NCBI RefSeq assembly: GCF_905404315.1
Contig: NC_066304.1
Location: forward strand, 1,054,001-1,118,000
DNA from: Leptidea sinapis
Taxonomy: Eukaryota > Arthropoda > Insecta > Lepidoptera > Pieridae
Length of the DNA: 64,000 bases
Direction of reading: 5' to 3'
The first letter of the stretch is position 1, and each line of letters opens with the position of its first letter. A program made the position numbers and the translations under genes. Below are positions 34,665 through 45,717 of this stretch, piece by piece. The notes beneath the pieces were generated by a model that saw nothing but the letters and a program-made list of their open reading frames with translations, did no database searches and was not told the DNA's origin.

Positions 34665-35754
34665 TCAAAAAAAGATGGTGTGACTTATCATCGGTAAGGT
34701 TATTTTATTTATATAAGATTGATATGCAAAAAGCGTAAGTAATTTAATAAAACGAATATTTTATCATTAACTATTATTTATTATCTCAACGTGGGCTTTT
34801 GCAATATCAGGGGAATTCACTCCAATTTAAACGCCGTCAAAATAAAAATATAAACACAAGCCAATAAATAAACATACAAACTATCCCCTTTATAATATGA
34901 GTGTGATTTTTGATTAAAAACGTAAAAAACCTCCGACTGAACAGATCTTGATCGGAAAATAGGGACAGACTGACGTACGTAAAAGTTTATAGGAACCCTC
35001 TTTTTCGTCTTGGTTTAAAAAAATACCTAACTGCTACTCCATTGATGTCACTGTCCAAATTGGATTCTAAATTCAAAATACGCAGCTGAAACTGAAATAG
35101 TATTTACATTGCTGCCTATTGAACAATAAAATTTTAAAAAACTGGAATAAACGCAGAAATGTATAGGTACATAAAGCAGTCGAAGCTTATTATGATTTCA
35201 CTTGTGGCATGTGCCATATTTCGGCTTTGATTTTGTATGAGGTGCATTGTCTATATGTATAGAACGTCATTGTAATAAGTGAATGAAATGACATGGATAT
35301 TAAAAAATATACATTTTATTTTATACAGATTAAAATAGTTTTTAATTCGATAAATTCTGATAGCATAAGCTCGTCAAAAGACGAAAACAACTTTGAAATA
35401 TTGCGGCAAAGTTCATTTTCATATTTGCGGCGTAATATTCTGATTGAAATTTAAAATTGCACAAAACTTTTGAAGTAGGTTCATGAAAGTGGAGCGAGCT
35501 GAAAGCTATCAACTTTGTTTATGATCCTGAAACTAACTAAATATTCTCAACGTTGAAACGAACAAATACTTTTGAGCGTTGCTTTTACTCCAAATATCGT
35601 GTTAAAAATTGAAAAATAATCTAAAATTTGATGTTCATATTTATAAAATACCAAATTATGTTGAAGTTTAGCAGGAGTTACATAATCCTGTTTAACACAT
35701 TAAACAGAACCTGTTCCCTTACAAATAAGACCACCATAACCTAGCCTATAACTG
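34665..35754. other. AT-rich non-coding
   Basis: A weak relative of the 11.3-kb repeat end (GACAGACTGACGTACG, AGGAACCCTC) lies at about 34,965-35,000. Nothing else recognised. Confidence 0.4.
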
Positions 35755-36015
35755 TTTTTTTATGAAAATAAGGACAAGACGAGCAGGACGTTCAGCTGAT
35801 GATAATTGATACGCACTGCCCATTAAAATGCTGTGCCGCTCAGGAATCTTGAAAAACCCCAACAATTCTGAGCGGCACTACAACTGCGCTCGTCACCTTG
35901 AAACATAAGATGTTAAGTCTCATTTACCCAGTTATTTCACTAGCTACGGCGCCCTTCAGACCGAAACAAAATAATGCTTACACATTACTGCTTCACGGCA
36001 GTATAGGCGCCGTTA
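35755..36015 (+). repeat. SINE-like unit, copy g
   Basis: Starts TTTTTTTATGAAAATAAGG and is complete through the hairpin and CGAAACAAAATAATGCTTAC. It ends at GGCGCCGTT, where TTATTATTATTA-like sequence begins. Confidence 0.8.
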
Positions 36016-36353
36016 TTATTTATTATTATTAAGTGATTTCTTCAAAAAACATCTCGCGAATATAATAGGTCGGGTAATAAATAAAAGTCGTTATGCATAT
36101 AGAGAATATATTTTTAATTAGTAAAGTTTATTTTAATCAACTATTTATTTAGTAAGGGTCCGCAAAAATAGTAATAGAGTGATGTTACTCACATGGAAGT
36201 ATAGAACTTTCTAGTAACTCTCCGAACACGATAATAAAATCTAAAAGATATATTGAGGCAGCTCCCAAAGGGAATTCTGAGTAAACTATTTCGACATTGA
36301 TGAATTAAAGATACCATGGAAAGGAAATTGGAATTTTGTGAGTTCTGTAATTA
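36016..36353. other. Non-coding flank of Tc1 element
   Basis: No feature recognised. Confidence 0.4.
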
Positions 36354-37920
36354 CACTGGCCTTCAAAAGTAAGTATCACACTTTTAAAATTGGGATAACG
36401 TTTTAAGTTCACAAGATATACTTTCGAAATAAAAAGGACTCCAAAGAGAATTTAATTTTGTACATAAAAACTTTATAGTCGGTAACCTTCTTTTAAGAAT
36501 TGGCTGAAAAAAAACGTCAAAAACAAAACCATTCCTTTTTCGAAGTGGACCGATCCGAATTACAATTTTACCATTCACATTTATCTTTCTGTTTTAAATT
36601 TTTTTCAAGATCGATGGGTCTGGTTTTAAAAATTTATGCTAAAAAGCACATAACATCTATTTATCATGCCTCATTCAGTTGAAGAATGTGCTAGGATCAT
36701 GGCTTTTCTGGAACTAGGCATCAGTATGCGTCGCACTGCAAGAATGGTGGGAGTGACGGTACGAACGGTCCAGAAGGTAAAGCGAAGGTAAGAAGAGACT
36801 GGACACTATCTGAGGATACCTTATAATGGCAGACCCAGGTGTACCAGTGCCCGAGAAGATTGTTATATTATTTCCACTGTGGTAAGAAATCGCCACCAAA
36901 ATGCAGTTGAAGTCCAGCAACAGCTACTTCAGACCCGGAGGGACTACATTAGTGACAGTACAGTGTGAAGAATACTTGCTGAAGCAAATTTGAAACCCCG
37001 AAGACCAGCGAGTGGCCCAAAACTCGAGAGACATCATCGAGTAGCGAGACTGCGATACGCCCGTGAACACATGCAGTGGGATGAAGAAGAATGGTCAAGA
37101 ATTTTGTTTGCAGATCAGTCTCGATTCTCCCTTTACACTTCTGATGGAAGGCGAAGTGTTTACAGGCGACCTGGTGAGCGATACCTTCAAGTCTGCATCT
37201 CAGAAATAGTCCGATACGGTGGAGGCAGTGTACATGTATGGGCTGGCATATCTTCAGAAGGTCGCACATAGCTAGTAGCCATAGAAAATGGCACTCTCAC
37301 TGGGCAAAGATATGCTCAAGAGATTCTCAATGAGTATGCAGGGCCGTTTTAGCAAATATGGGTGATGGATCGATGCTGATGCATGATAATGCCCGGCCAC
37401 ACACGGCTCATATCGTACAAGAGTATATTCAGGAGGTCGGTATCAGCGTGATGGCTTGGCCATCAAGAAGTCCTGATCTCAACCCGATTGAACACGTCTG
37501 GGATGAGCTTGGGAGGCTAGTCAGAAATCGCAGACCACCACCTACTACCCTCAGGGCACTAAAGCAGGCCCTGGTAGAAGAATGGGAGAATATTCCCCAA
37601 CATCGGCTCCGAAACCTAGTGTTCAGTATGCCAAACCGGCTCGAAGCTGTAATCAGAGCTCGAGGAGGCAATACCAGTTATTAAAAATTAAATAACATGT
37701 AATACATTTTATTTGATTTTTTTACACTAAACTAAAAATGTCTATTTTCATTGTTTTATCTTTTTTAAGTTAAAAATGGTATTAATGTATAATTTTAGTT
37801 TCGAAGAATTAAAGCCTATAAAATTTGCAACAAAACGTTTTTAATCTTAAATCTCTACCTTCTATAGTTAAGAAAAAAAAATTATTTGTAAAGTGTGATA
37901 CTTACTTTTGCAGGCCAGTG
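36354..37920 (+). mobile_element. Tc1-type DNA transposon, full length but inactive
   Basis: 1,567 bp with ~30-bp inverted ends: left CACTGGCCTTCAAAAGTAAG, continuing TATCACACTT; the right end in reverse complement reads CACTGGCCTGCAAAAGTAAG, continuing TATCACACTT. It is flanked by TA at 36,352-36,353 and 37,921-37,922. It encodes one transposase on the plus strand with DD34E spacing. The length is typical of Tc1 elements, so nothing major has been lost. Confidence 0.93.
36666..37684 (+). pseudogene. Tc1-type transposase with stops
   Basis: The enzyme would bind the inverted repeats and cut and paste the element. The ATG at 36,666 starts MPHSVEECARIMAFLELGIS, a helix-turn-helix N-terminus. 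Catalytic motifs: FADQSRFSL (first Asp), MHDNARPHTA (second Asp) and SPDLNPIEHVWDEL (Glu), with 34 residues between the second Asp and the Glu. Lesions: TAA at 36,789; TGA at 36,966, probably a CGA-to-TGA transition; TAG at 37,269; TAG plus a frameshift near 37,350. The frame from 37,358 to the end (GGNTSY) is open. All three catalytic residues remain, so inactivation is by scattered point mutations. Confidence 0.93.
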
Positions 37921-38060
37921 TAGTTCGTAGATACTTAGGCAATTCTGTATTATTATATTTTGCTTAGTTTACATTCAAATCCAGTAGGACTCACATGAGA
38001 CAATCACCGCGGGCATCATAGCAAAAGAACATCTAAATATTATGGAAAAATTATATTTTT

Positions 38061-38286
38061 TTTATGTCAGCACCGGACGAGACGAGCAGGACGTTCATTT
38101 GATGGTTATTGGTACGCCCTGCCCATTACAATGCAGTGCTGCTCAGAATTCTTGAGAAAACCAAAAATTCTGATCAGCACTATAAGTGCGCTCGTCACCT
38201 TGAGACATAAGATGATAAGTCTCATTCGCCCAGTAATTTTACTAGCTACGGCACCCTTCCGATCGAAATACAATAATGCTTACATA
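38061..38286 (+). repeat. SINE-like unit, copy h
   Basis: From TTTTTTATGTCAGCACCGG through GACGAGACGAGCAGGACG, the hairpin and TCGAAATACAATAATGCTTA; the right-hand module is then lost. Confidence 0.75.
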
Positions 38287-38339
38287 TTTTAATCAAAATG
38301 GCTTTTATCCCATAGAATTTGAGTCGGCTTGATGTATTG

Positions 38340-38485
38340 TCTTGATGATGTTTTTAAATGATATCGCTCACTTCTGGGATAAAATAAAAATTTCATTTGT
38401 ACCAAAAATTTATGGACGATCCGGGGCTCGAACCCGCACCTCTCGGGTTCCGACCGCGTGCTCATACCGACTGAGCCAACCGTCC
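38340..38485 (-). repeat. tRNA-like head plus repeat body
   Basis: The minus strand 38,485-38,414 (72 nt) can be drawn as a cloverleaf: acceptor GGACGGT/ATCGTCC (one G-U), D arm GCTC/GAGC, anticodon stem CGCGG/CCGAG with one mismatch, loop TCGGAAC, and T arm GCGGG-TTCGAGC-CCCGG with one mismatch. Box A GGCTCAGTCGG and box B GGTTCGAGCC are good. The loop centre GGA would mean Ser, but the long Ser variable arm is absent. The adjoining body (GATATCGCTCACTTCTGG) recurs at 58,165-58,190, so it is probably a SINE rather than a working tRNA gene. Confidence 0.55.
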
Positions 38486-38489
38486 GAGT

Positions 38490-39360
38490 TTTAGTACAAG
38501 TTAAATTCGTCCTTCTCTTTTTATGATGCTCACATTTTTGGGATCAAATTTCCCTTTGCCTTGAAGATTATCTCTTATTTGATAATCACTAGAAACATTA
38601 GGTTCCCAGTATTGAGCCTAATATTCCGATACTATCCAAGAGACTAAACAGAGTATTAATCGATCGAGTAGTGATAGGACAAATGGTTTCCTTAGTGGCT
38701 AACGCAAACTTGACTCTTCTGTAGATTAAACTGAATCTGAATAAGTCAGGTTTCTCATTTCCGTTGCGAGTTTGATAAAGTTGTTTATCAAATGTTGGAA
38801 GGAAATTTTAAATGTTTACTGCCTTTTTTATGATATACCTGCTATATTATGATAATGCTGCATCGTAAACATTTATATAACTTAACATAATATAACAACT
38901 TTCATATTCTAATATGACGTAATTCATTTTTAATGAACCCTTTCCTATATGATCTGTGACTTCAAAAAGGTTAAATTGACATTTTCTTAATTCTATTATT
39001 CTTGTGAATCTATTTTAAATTAACAAACATGTTAATCCAAAATATGTTTCACACATTATTGTTAGTAACATTTGGGCCAATTTTGCCGTGTATGAGATTA
39101 GCGGTAAATACAGATAGACAGAGATGAGATGGAAAAAATAATCTTATCGCGGAAATTTATTTATTTTACAAACATTATAGTTATGTTATACGTATAAAAT
39201 GATTATTTTTCATTAAAAATGTCCTTAGTTCACAATAACATGTTATTGCAAAAGCACATGGAAAATGTCATGAAGCTGCATCAGTTCCTAAAGGGGTTTT
39301 GACATGGGGAGAAGAACTGATATTAATTACTAGCCCATGTTTGATATGTGGTGATGATTC
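38490..39360. other. AT-rich non-coding
   Basis: No supported feature. Confidence 0.4.
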
Positions 39361-39587
39361 ACCAGTGGGAAGCTCCTTTGCACAGAAAACTGGCTAGATT
39401 ATGGGTACCACAACGGCGCCTATTTCTGCCGTGAAGCAGTAATGTGCAAGCATTACTGTGTTTCGGTGTAAAGTGTGTATACCGAAACACAGTAATGTTT
39501 ACACATTATTGATTCACAGCAGAAATAGGCACCTTTGTGGTACCTATAATCTAGCCGGCATCCTGTGCAAAGGAGCCTCCCACTGGT
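39361..39587. repeat. Inverted pair of SINE-like right modules (copies i and j)
   Basis: Two 107-bp arms, 39,361-39,467 (minus) and 39,481-39,587 (plus), separated by 13 bp. Each is the right-hand module of the SINE-like unit, from CGAAACACAGTAATG to CCCACTGGT. By eye they differ at about 13 positions. Both stop at the same internal base, facing each other, so the whole is a large imperfect palindrome. Confidence 0.88.
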
Positions 39588-39889
39588 AAATTCCCAACAA
39601 AACAAACCATTTTCGAACAAAAAATGCAATAATACAATTCAGAGCCAACAAGCGGAGCGAATTGTATATAAAATTGTTCTTTTCAAAACCTCCTAACTAC
39701 ACCGGGGTTGGATCTACGACACTTGGCAGCATTTCACAAGGCTTTGCCAAAAGATAGCAGCTTGCCTGTGTTCACATAGATATTTTAATTGTGATGTATT
39801 GACTGTACCTTTAATTTTAGGAGAGTGTTTTTTGCGTAAAGGTTACCTGCTCAAAATTTCGACAAAAGCCAAAACGATTAGATTTGAAT

Positions 39890-42545
39890 TTTTATTATTA
39901 TTGAAGTGGAAATCTTGTGTATGTGTTATGAAGTGGGAATCTTATAGATTCAGATCTTTATTCAAATCATATGATTTAACCAATATTTTCTTAGAGCCTA
40001 CTAGAGTAACTGGCACCTCCAAAAGCTGTATTGATAACATATTTACCAATTATAAACCCATCTCTCAGGCAATAATTAACAAACTGAGTTCAGACCACTT
40101 TGGTCAGTAAGCCTCTTTTAATATTGAGGTCAATAAATGTACTAAAATTAAAAAGTTTACGTTTATTCCTGTGAATAATAGGCGAATGGAGAAATATAGA
40201 CGCAATGTGTCAGTTAAACTCTCAAATTTGGATTTATTAAAATATAATATTAATCCAAATGAAATGTATGATATGTTATTTAAAATAATTAAAACAGAGT
40301 TTGCTTCTATATTTACTTCTAAGACAGTCAAATCAGGTGGTCTCCTGTCATTTAATTATTGGGCAACAGCTGGCATTCATAGGAGCAGACAAAGGCTATA
40401 TGAACTGTATAGTGAGAGATCATTGTATAATCATGATACATCTTTTCTCGAGTATGTTAAAAAATACTCTAAAATATTTAAAAGTGTTTGTTCTATTGCA
40501 AAGTCTATGCATATCAGACAAATAATTAAAAATGCACCAAATAAAATAAAGATGACTTGGAATGTTATTAACTGGGAATCTGGAAGATTGAAAGACCGCA
40601 TTGAATATAATCTTTCAATTAACAATACAATAATTCAATCTCAGCAGGAAGTTGCTACTGCTTTTGAGAAATTTTTTTCTGAGATTCCAGTTTCTATCAC
40701 AAACACTCTTGTCTCCTCCACCAGTGTTGCTGAGTCACTTCTTCTGGAAAATGTTATAGGATGTCAACAAAGTTTCAATTTTAGTTTTGTTAGCCCTGGA
40801 GAAATAATTAAAACTTTTAAATCTCTAGACATGAAAAAAACTGCTGATATATGGGGCATTTCTGTTAAAATAATAAGTTCAATAATTGATGTCATAGCAC
40901 CATATCTTGCAATAGTATTCAATAATTGTATTAATCGTGGCGTGTTTCCTGACCTTCTGAAACATAGTAAAATTACACCAATATTTATGTCGGGATGCTC
41001 TTCTGACCCGAACAACTATCGTCCTGTGTCGGTTTTGCCGACCCTTAGAAAAATTTTTGAAAAAATAATTTTAAGCCAAATGCTTACTTACTTTAACTCT
41101 CATAAGTTACTTCATTTGAAACAATTTGGCTTTACTAGGGGACGTTCAACAACGGATGCAGGTGTTGAGCTGATCAAGAATATTTTTGATGCCTGGGAGG
41201 AATCGCAGAATGCACTTGGCATCTTCTGTGATTTATCTAAGGCTTTTGATTGTGTTCAACATTCAACGCTGGTCAGGAACCTATACCATTATGGCATAAA
41301 AGGAACTTCGCTGGATCTTCTGACTTCATATCTAAACAATAGAATTCAGAGGGTCGACGTGAATGGCAGGAGATCTCCTGGGACTCCTCTCAGTATGGGG
41401 GTACCACAAGGGTCTATTCTTGGACCGTTCCTCTTCCTTATCTATATAAATGATCTTCCTAATCGTTAACCTGACGACACTTCACTGATTTTCAAAGTGA
41501 AAAGAAACCAAGCTATGTATGACGAAGTGAACGATATTTTATCTGACATCGTGTACTGGTTTAGCGCTAAAAACCTATTGTTAAATAGCAAAAAAACTAA
41601 ATTCATTAAATTTACCTTACCAAATGTCAAAAATGTAAATGCAAATGTTTTGTTAAACGGAGAGGTGATAGAACCGGTGGAATCTGCTATATTTCTTGGC
41701 ATAACTCTAGATTCCAAATTACAATGGGGGCCCCATATTGAAGGATTGGCGAACAGACTTAGTTCTGCAGAATACGCGGTTAAAAAAATTAGACAATTAA
41801 CTGACATAGATACGGCGCGACTAGTATACTTTAGTTATTTCCATAGTATGATGTCCTATGGTATATTGCTATGGGGCAACGCTGCTGATATTAATACAAT
41901 ATTTGTGCTGCAGAAGAGGGCTATTCGCGCTATTTATAACCTAGGTCCTAGAGAATCATTGAGAGCAAAATTCAAAGAAATTAACATCTTGACTGTTGCT
42001 TCTCAATATATTCTTGATAATGTAATGTATGTTCATAGGCACATAAGTGAATTTGCCAGAAACTGTCATAACCATAATGTTAACACCAGGAACAGACATA
42101 AACTGATGATGCCTACTACTCGGCTTAGTCGAGTTAGTAAGTCTTTTGTGGGGCGATGTATAATATGCTTTTACAACAAGATCCCAGAAAATGTTCAAAA
42201 CAAAGGTGTAACGTTATTCAAAAGAGTTGTTAAAAAACGTTTGTGTGGTAAAGGTTACTATAACATAAATGAATTTCTTAATGATACCACAGATTGGGAA
42301 TGGAGCGACCGCCCTCAGGCTATTAAATTATAAGTTTAATTGTACAATGTTACTTTGTTAATGTTACTTTTATTGTAAAACATACTTTTAATGAAAAAAA
42401 AAAGCCCGCTGAGTTTGTTGCGCCCATTCTTCTCAGGCCTGAGGCATTCAATTTGGAATGGGTGGTAGTTTTTTTTTTGACTTTCAATAAGTGATTTCGC
42501 ATCCTATTTTGAATAAAAATATTTGAATTTGAATTTGAATATGGG
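39890..42545 (+). mobile_element. Jockey/CR1-like LINE with (TTTGAA)n tail
   Basis: Plus strand, truncated inside the endonuclease near 39,890-39,930. The ORF runs to the TAA after 42,333. The 3' UTR (TTGCGCCCATTCTTCTCAGG, GGGTGGTAGTTTT, TCAATAAGTGATTT) ends in ATTTGAATTTGAATTTGAAT at about 42,522-42,541. The same family supplies the fragments at 11,388 (minus), 49,255, 60,850 and 63,908, so it is the most repeated LINE here. Confidence 0.88.
39925..42333 (+). pseudogene. LINE ORF2, single frame with two stops
   Basis: One reading frame from about 39,925 to 42,333 with only two stops. The endonuclease C-terminus has NIFLEPTRVTG, SCIDNIFTNYK and LSSDHFGQ, then TAA at 40,108-40,110. The reverse transcriptase then follows: KITPIFMSGC, NNYRPVSVLPTLRKIFEKII, QFGFTRGRSTTDAGVEL, FCDLSKAFDCV, GVPQGSILGPFLFLIYINDL. 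Right after this the frame reads PNR, TAA (41,467-41,469), PDDTSLIF. The catalytic (F/Y)ADD is reduced to PDD, and the residues that normally separate INDLP from FADD are missing, which indicates a short in-frame deletion. The rest (NLLLNSKKTKFI, FLGITLDSKLQW, SYGILLWG, FYNKIPENVQ) is open. The enzyme would be inactive. Confidence 0.9.
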
Positions 42546-42658
42546 TTCACGTCACCGCGGCACGAGCATGTCGTGACTGACGCACGTAATTAATAAATAA
42601 TTAAAATATAGAGAGAGGCTCTAGAAATAATATAAAATAAGTAAGCTATAGAAAATAT

Positions 42659-43120
42659 TGTTACGTGTTAGGGTTCGAAGGATTTTGAGAGACTCTTTTG
42701 AAGACTTTATTCACTAGCACTAGGTCCAACACAAAGCACTAGGTCCAAACACTAAGCACTAACGATGTCCTAGGTCGTAGCCAAGTCGTAGGTTCCACTG
42801 GTATCACTCTTGATCACTAGTTTTCACTTCGTAGTCGCCTCGAAGGTAGCTCCAACAGAACTGAACTGGCTTGCCTCCCTGCGGCTATTTATATGGGCCG
42901 AGACGAGTCCCAGACCATTCCAGAAGTTTCTTTCTAGAACGTACCTGAGTCGCGCGAAACCGGTTTTCGAGACTATACTTCTATATAGTTCCACAGTAGT
43001 TCCTTTAACGCCATCTAGTATTGAGTAGGGGGTTTCATGTTGTTTTTGATCTTTGAGTGGATCTTTTACTGGTTAATGCTAGATGGCGCTAGTTACTTTG
43101 TGCTTTGTGTGTACGTAACA
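42659..43120 (-). repeat. Gypsy LTR (3' LTR in element sense)
   Basis: 462 bp, about 40 bp shorter than the other LTR. It lacks CAGAAAGGCCTGCTG-type sequence near its left side and a ~30-bp stretch near 42,945 that the other copy has at about 46,010-46,060. The outer ends are intact. Confidence 0.92.
42859..42893 (-). promoter_or_regulatory. LTR promoter: TATA box and arthropod initiator
   Basis: On the minus strand TATAAATA (42,893-42,886) is followed by TCAGTT (42,864-42,859), the arthropod initiator, with the initiator A about 31 bp from the first T of the TATA box. The same pair occurs at the same spacing in the other LTR (45,964-45,957 and 45,935-45,930), where the TCAGTT motif is repeated three times. 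This would start the genomic transcript. Confidence 0.7.
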
Positions 43121-43121
43121 C

Positions 43122-43133
43122 TACTCCCCTCTT
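43122..43133 (-). other. Polypurine tract
   Basis: Minus-strand AGAGGGGAGTAG lies directly against the 3' LTR. It is the expected primer site for plus-strand DNA synthesis. Confidence 0.75.
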
Positions 43134-45275
43134 AGAGATGCTCGTCCCAAGCATCGTTGTTACTGCCATGGTAACGCGCCAGACGGTCTATGTGTTCCTT
43201 TTGAATCCTATAAGTCACATCATTCAGTCGGATAACCACTTTGTATGGACCGTCCCACTTGGTCTGCAACTTTGAAGATTTCCTTTTCCGGCGAGTTGGG
43301 CTATGCAGCCACACCAGTGACCCTTCCTCGAAGCCGCTCATGTTCGATTTCCGGTCGTATCTGGTTTTTATATTCTCACTTGACTGTTACCCATTTTCCC
43401 GAACCAAGGCTATATATAATATAGCGCATTTTTTCCTTTAAATTGCAGACATAGTCTTGTACGGACTCTGGTCCCTCCAGTGACCCTCCTGTCAATAGGT
43501 CTACTGGTATTCATAGTTCTCTACCCTATTTGACATACGCCGGGGTAGCTTTTATGCTCTCATGCTCAGAGGTTTGGTACGTTAGAAGGAAGAGTGGTAT
43601 ATAATTGTCCCAATCCTTTTGTTTGTCGTCTACCAATTTCGCCCAATGCCTCTCAAGGGTCTGGTTAAATCCTTTTACAGCAGCGCAAGTAGTACATTTG
43701 CGGCATCAATCCTGTACATCGTTAACGTCCTCTTGGCACCTAGATGACCTCCTGATACGCCATCATGTATTTAACGGAGAACATCTGGAACTCTCGTTCT
43801 TGGGACAATTATCTGAAGATGGAACTCTCTGCCGTTAGTCTTCTCCCATTTCCGGTAAAGTATTCCGTTTTGAAGTATCAGACTGTCCCATTGAGCCCAG
43901 TACGCCTTAGTGACAGCGCCAGTGGGTGCAACCTCACTCCAGATTGTTTTCACGTCACCCCGTTTCTTCCATGTGATGATGTGCCAAAGGTCGTCATCTC
44001 TTTCTTGAGCCTCCCTCATAGCATCATTTTGCCAGAGACCCAGAGGACTTGTTCTCGTTAGCTTAAATGTTACTTCATTAGATTACTTCTTATTACAATG
44101 TTTGCAGTCCGAACACGGCATTCGTGAGAGTGCGTTGGCATTCCCATGCGTCTTTCCGCTGCGGTGTTCCGTCTTGAAGTCATACTTCTGGAGCTGTTGA
44201 CTGTAGCTTGACCTTCTGGGTTCTTGAATTACAGAAGCCACTTCAAGGCTGCGTGATCAGTTCGCAGTAAAAACTGTCTGCCGATGAGATATTTGTTGAA
44301 ATGTGGTAGGTAGCGTCTTTACAACAGCCAAGAGTTCTTTTCTTGTCACACAGTAGTTTCTCTCTTGCTTGGATAAAGATTTGTTGAAATATGCAATAAC
44401 AACTTCTCTTTCACCCTGTTTTTGAGATAACACCCCTCCAATGGCTATGTTGCTTGCATCCGTGTCAACTATAAACCGACCTTCAGTTTGTGGATACCCC
44501 AGGATTTGTGTTTCACACAGATGTTTCTTCAGTTTCTGAACAGAATCTTCACAAGTCCCATCCCAACTAAATTGTCGTTTATCTTCTGTTAGCCGATGTA
44601 ATGGCTTAGCTATCTCTGAGAATCCCTTAACAAAACGCCTGTAGTATGAGCATAGGCCGAGGAATGCCCGGACTTCGGTTTTGTCCTTAGGGGTAGGCCA
44701 TTTTTGAACTGCTTCCAGTTTCTCCGGGTCTGTCTGGATTCCATCACTGGAGATAACATGGAAGAGATAATTGAGCTTACTCCTGAATAAACGCCACTTT
44801 TTCGGGTTCAACTTTTATTTGGCTCCAAGTTTCTCAAATGGTCCTCGAAGTCACGGCCGACAATGATGACGTCATCTGAGTAGACTAAGCAAGTCTCTCC
44901 TAATAAGCCTGCCAGTACACACTCCATGAGTCGCTCAAATGTGGCAGGTGCGTTGCACAATCTGAAGGGCATGACGTTAAATTGCCATAAACCTTTACCG
45001 GTCGAGAAAGCAGTCTTCTCCTTGTCTTTTGGATGTATTTCCACCTGCCAGTATCCAGATTTCAGGTCTAGGGTCGAGAACCATTTCATGCCACTCGACG
45101 TGTCCAAAGTATCGTCAGTTCGAGGTAACGGGTAACTGTCCTTCTTAGTGACATCATTGAGACGCCTATAGTCCACACAAAATCTCATGCTACCATCTTT
45201 CTTCTTCACTAATACAACAGGTGAGCACCATGGACTTGCAGACGGTTCAATGATTTTATTCCTTCTCATGTCCAC
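43132..45275 (-). pseudogene. Gypsy pol: RT, RNase H and integrase pieces
   Basis: Reverse transcriptase 45,275-44,808: PSASPWCSPVVLVKKKDGS, FCVDYRRLN, FSTLDLKSGYWQVEI, catalytic YSDDVI. A frameshift at about 44,810 follows. The RT end and RNase H are at 44,811-44,257: TEVRAFLGLCSYYRRFVKGF, FSWDGTCEDSVQKLK, DTDASNIAIGGVLSQ, YCVTRKELLAVVK. The integrase N-terminus is at 44,019-43,690, with a HLGAKRT-like stretch and a CRKCTTC zinc pair. The frame then jumps to GFNQTLERHWAKL and NYIPLFLLTYQT, so the core bearing the two catalytic Asp residues is gone. The C-terminal WDGPYKVV (GPY/F module) is at 43,341-43,132. Several stops. No gag or protease. Confidence 0.9.
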
Positions 45276-45697
45276 CGTTCAGTTGGTCTTCCAACAATTC
45301 TTTTTCCTCTTGGTCGTGCCCATATTTATTGACATTAAATGAATGTCTTATCAGTTTGGCTTCCGACATAGCCTGGTCATTGTAATGTGAGTTTTAAAGC
45401 TTGTTGCAGATCTCTCTGTGTTTTCTTTGTCTAAGATTTACATTTTACATTTTATGAATTCCCATTAACTTTAGATAGCTCTCTCCAAAGCTATTTATAA
45501 TGTTTAGTTCAGTTTAGTTTAAAATGAAGAGGTTTAGATTATTTTTGAATTATGTCTCTTGTTCATAACAATTATAATTTAATCTATATAATCCGTAACA
45601 CGTAACAATATTATAGTATCAGTAAAGGATGAAAGCGTTCTGCATGTCTTTCTTTTACTAGATTAAGCCTGTTGCCTCCTGCATTTTTTATATCATC

Positions 45698-45715
45698 ATC
45701 TCACTTCTGACACCA
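45698..45715 (-). other. Primer-binding site, tRNA-Leu type
   Basis: The minus strand reads TGGTGTCAGAAGTGAGAT, two bases inside the 5' LTR end. It complements the 3' end of insect tRNA-Leu (CCCACTTCTGACA plus CCA) with one mismatch. The tRNA sequence is from memory. Confidence 0.7.
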
Positions 45716-45717
45716 GT

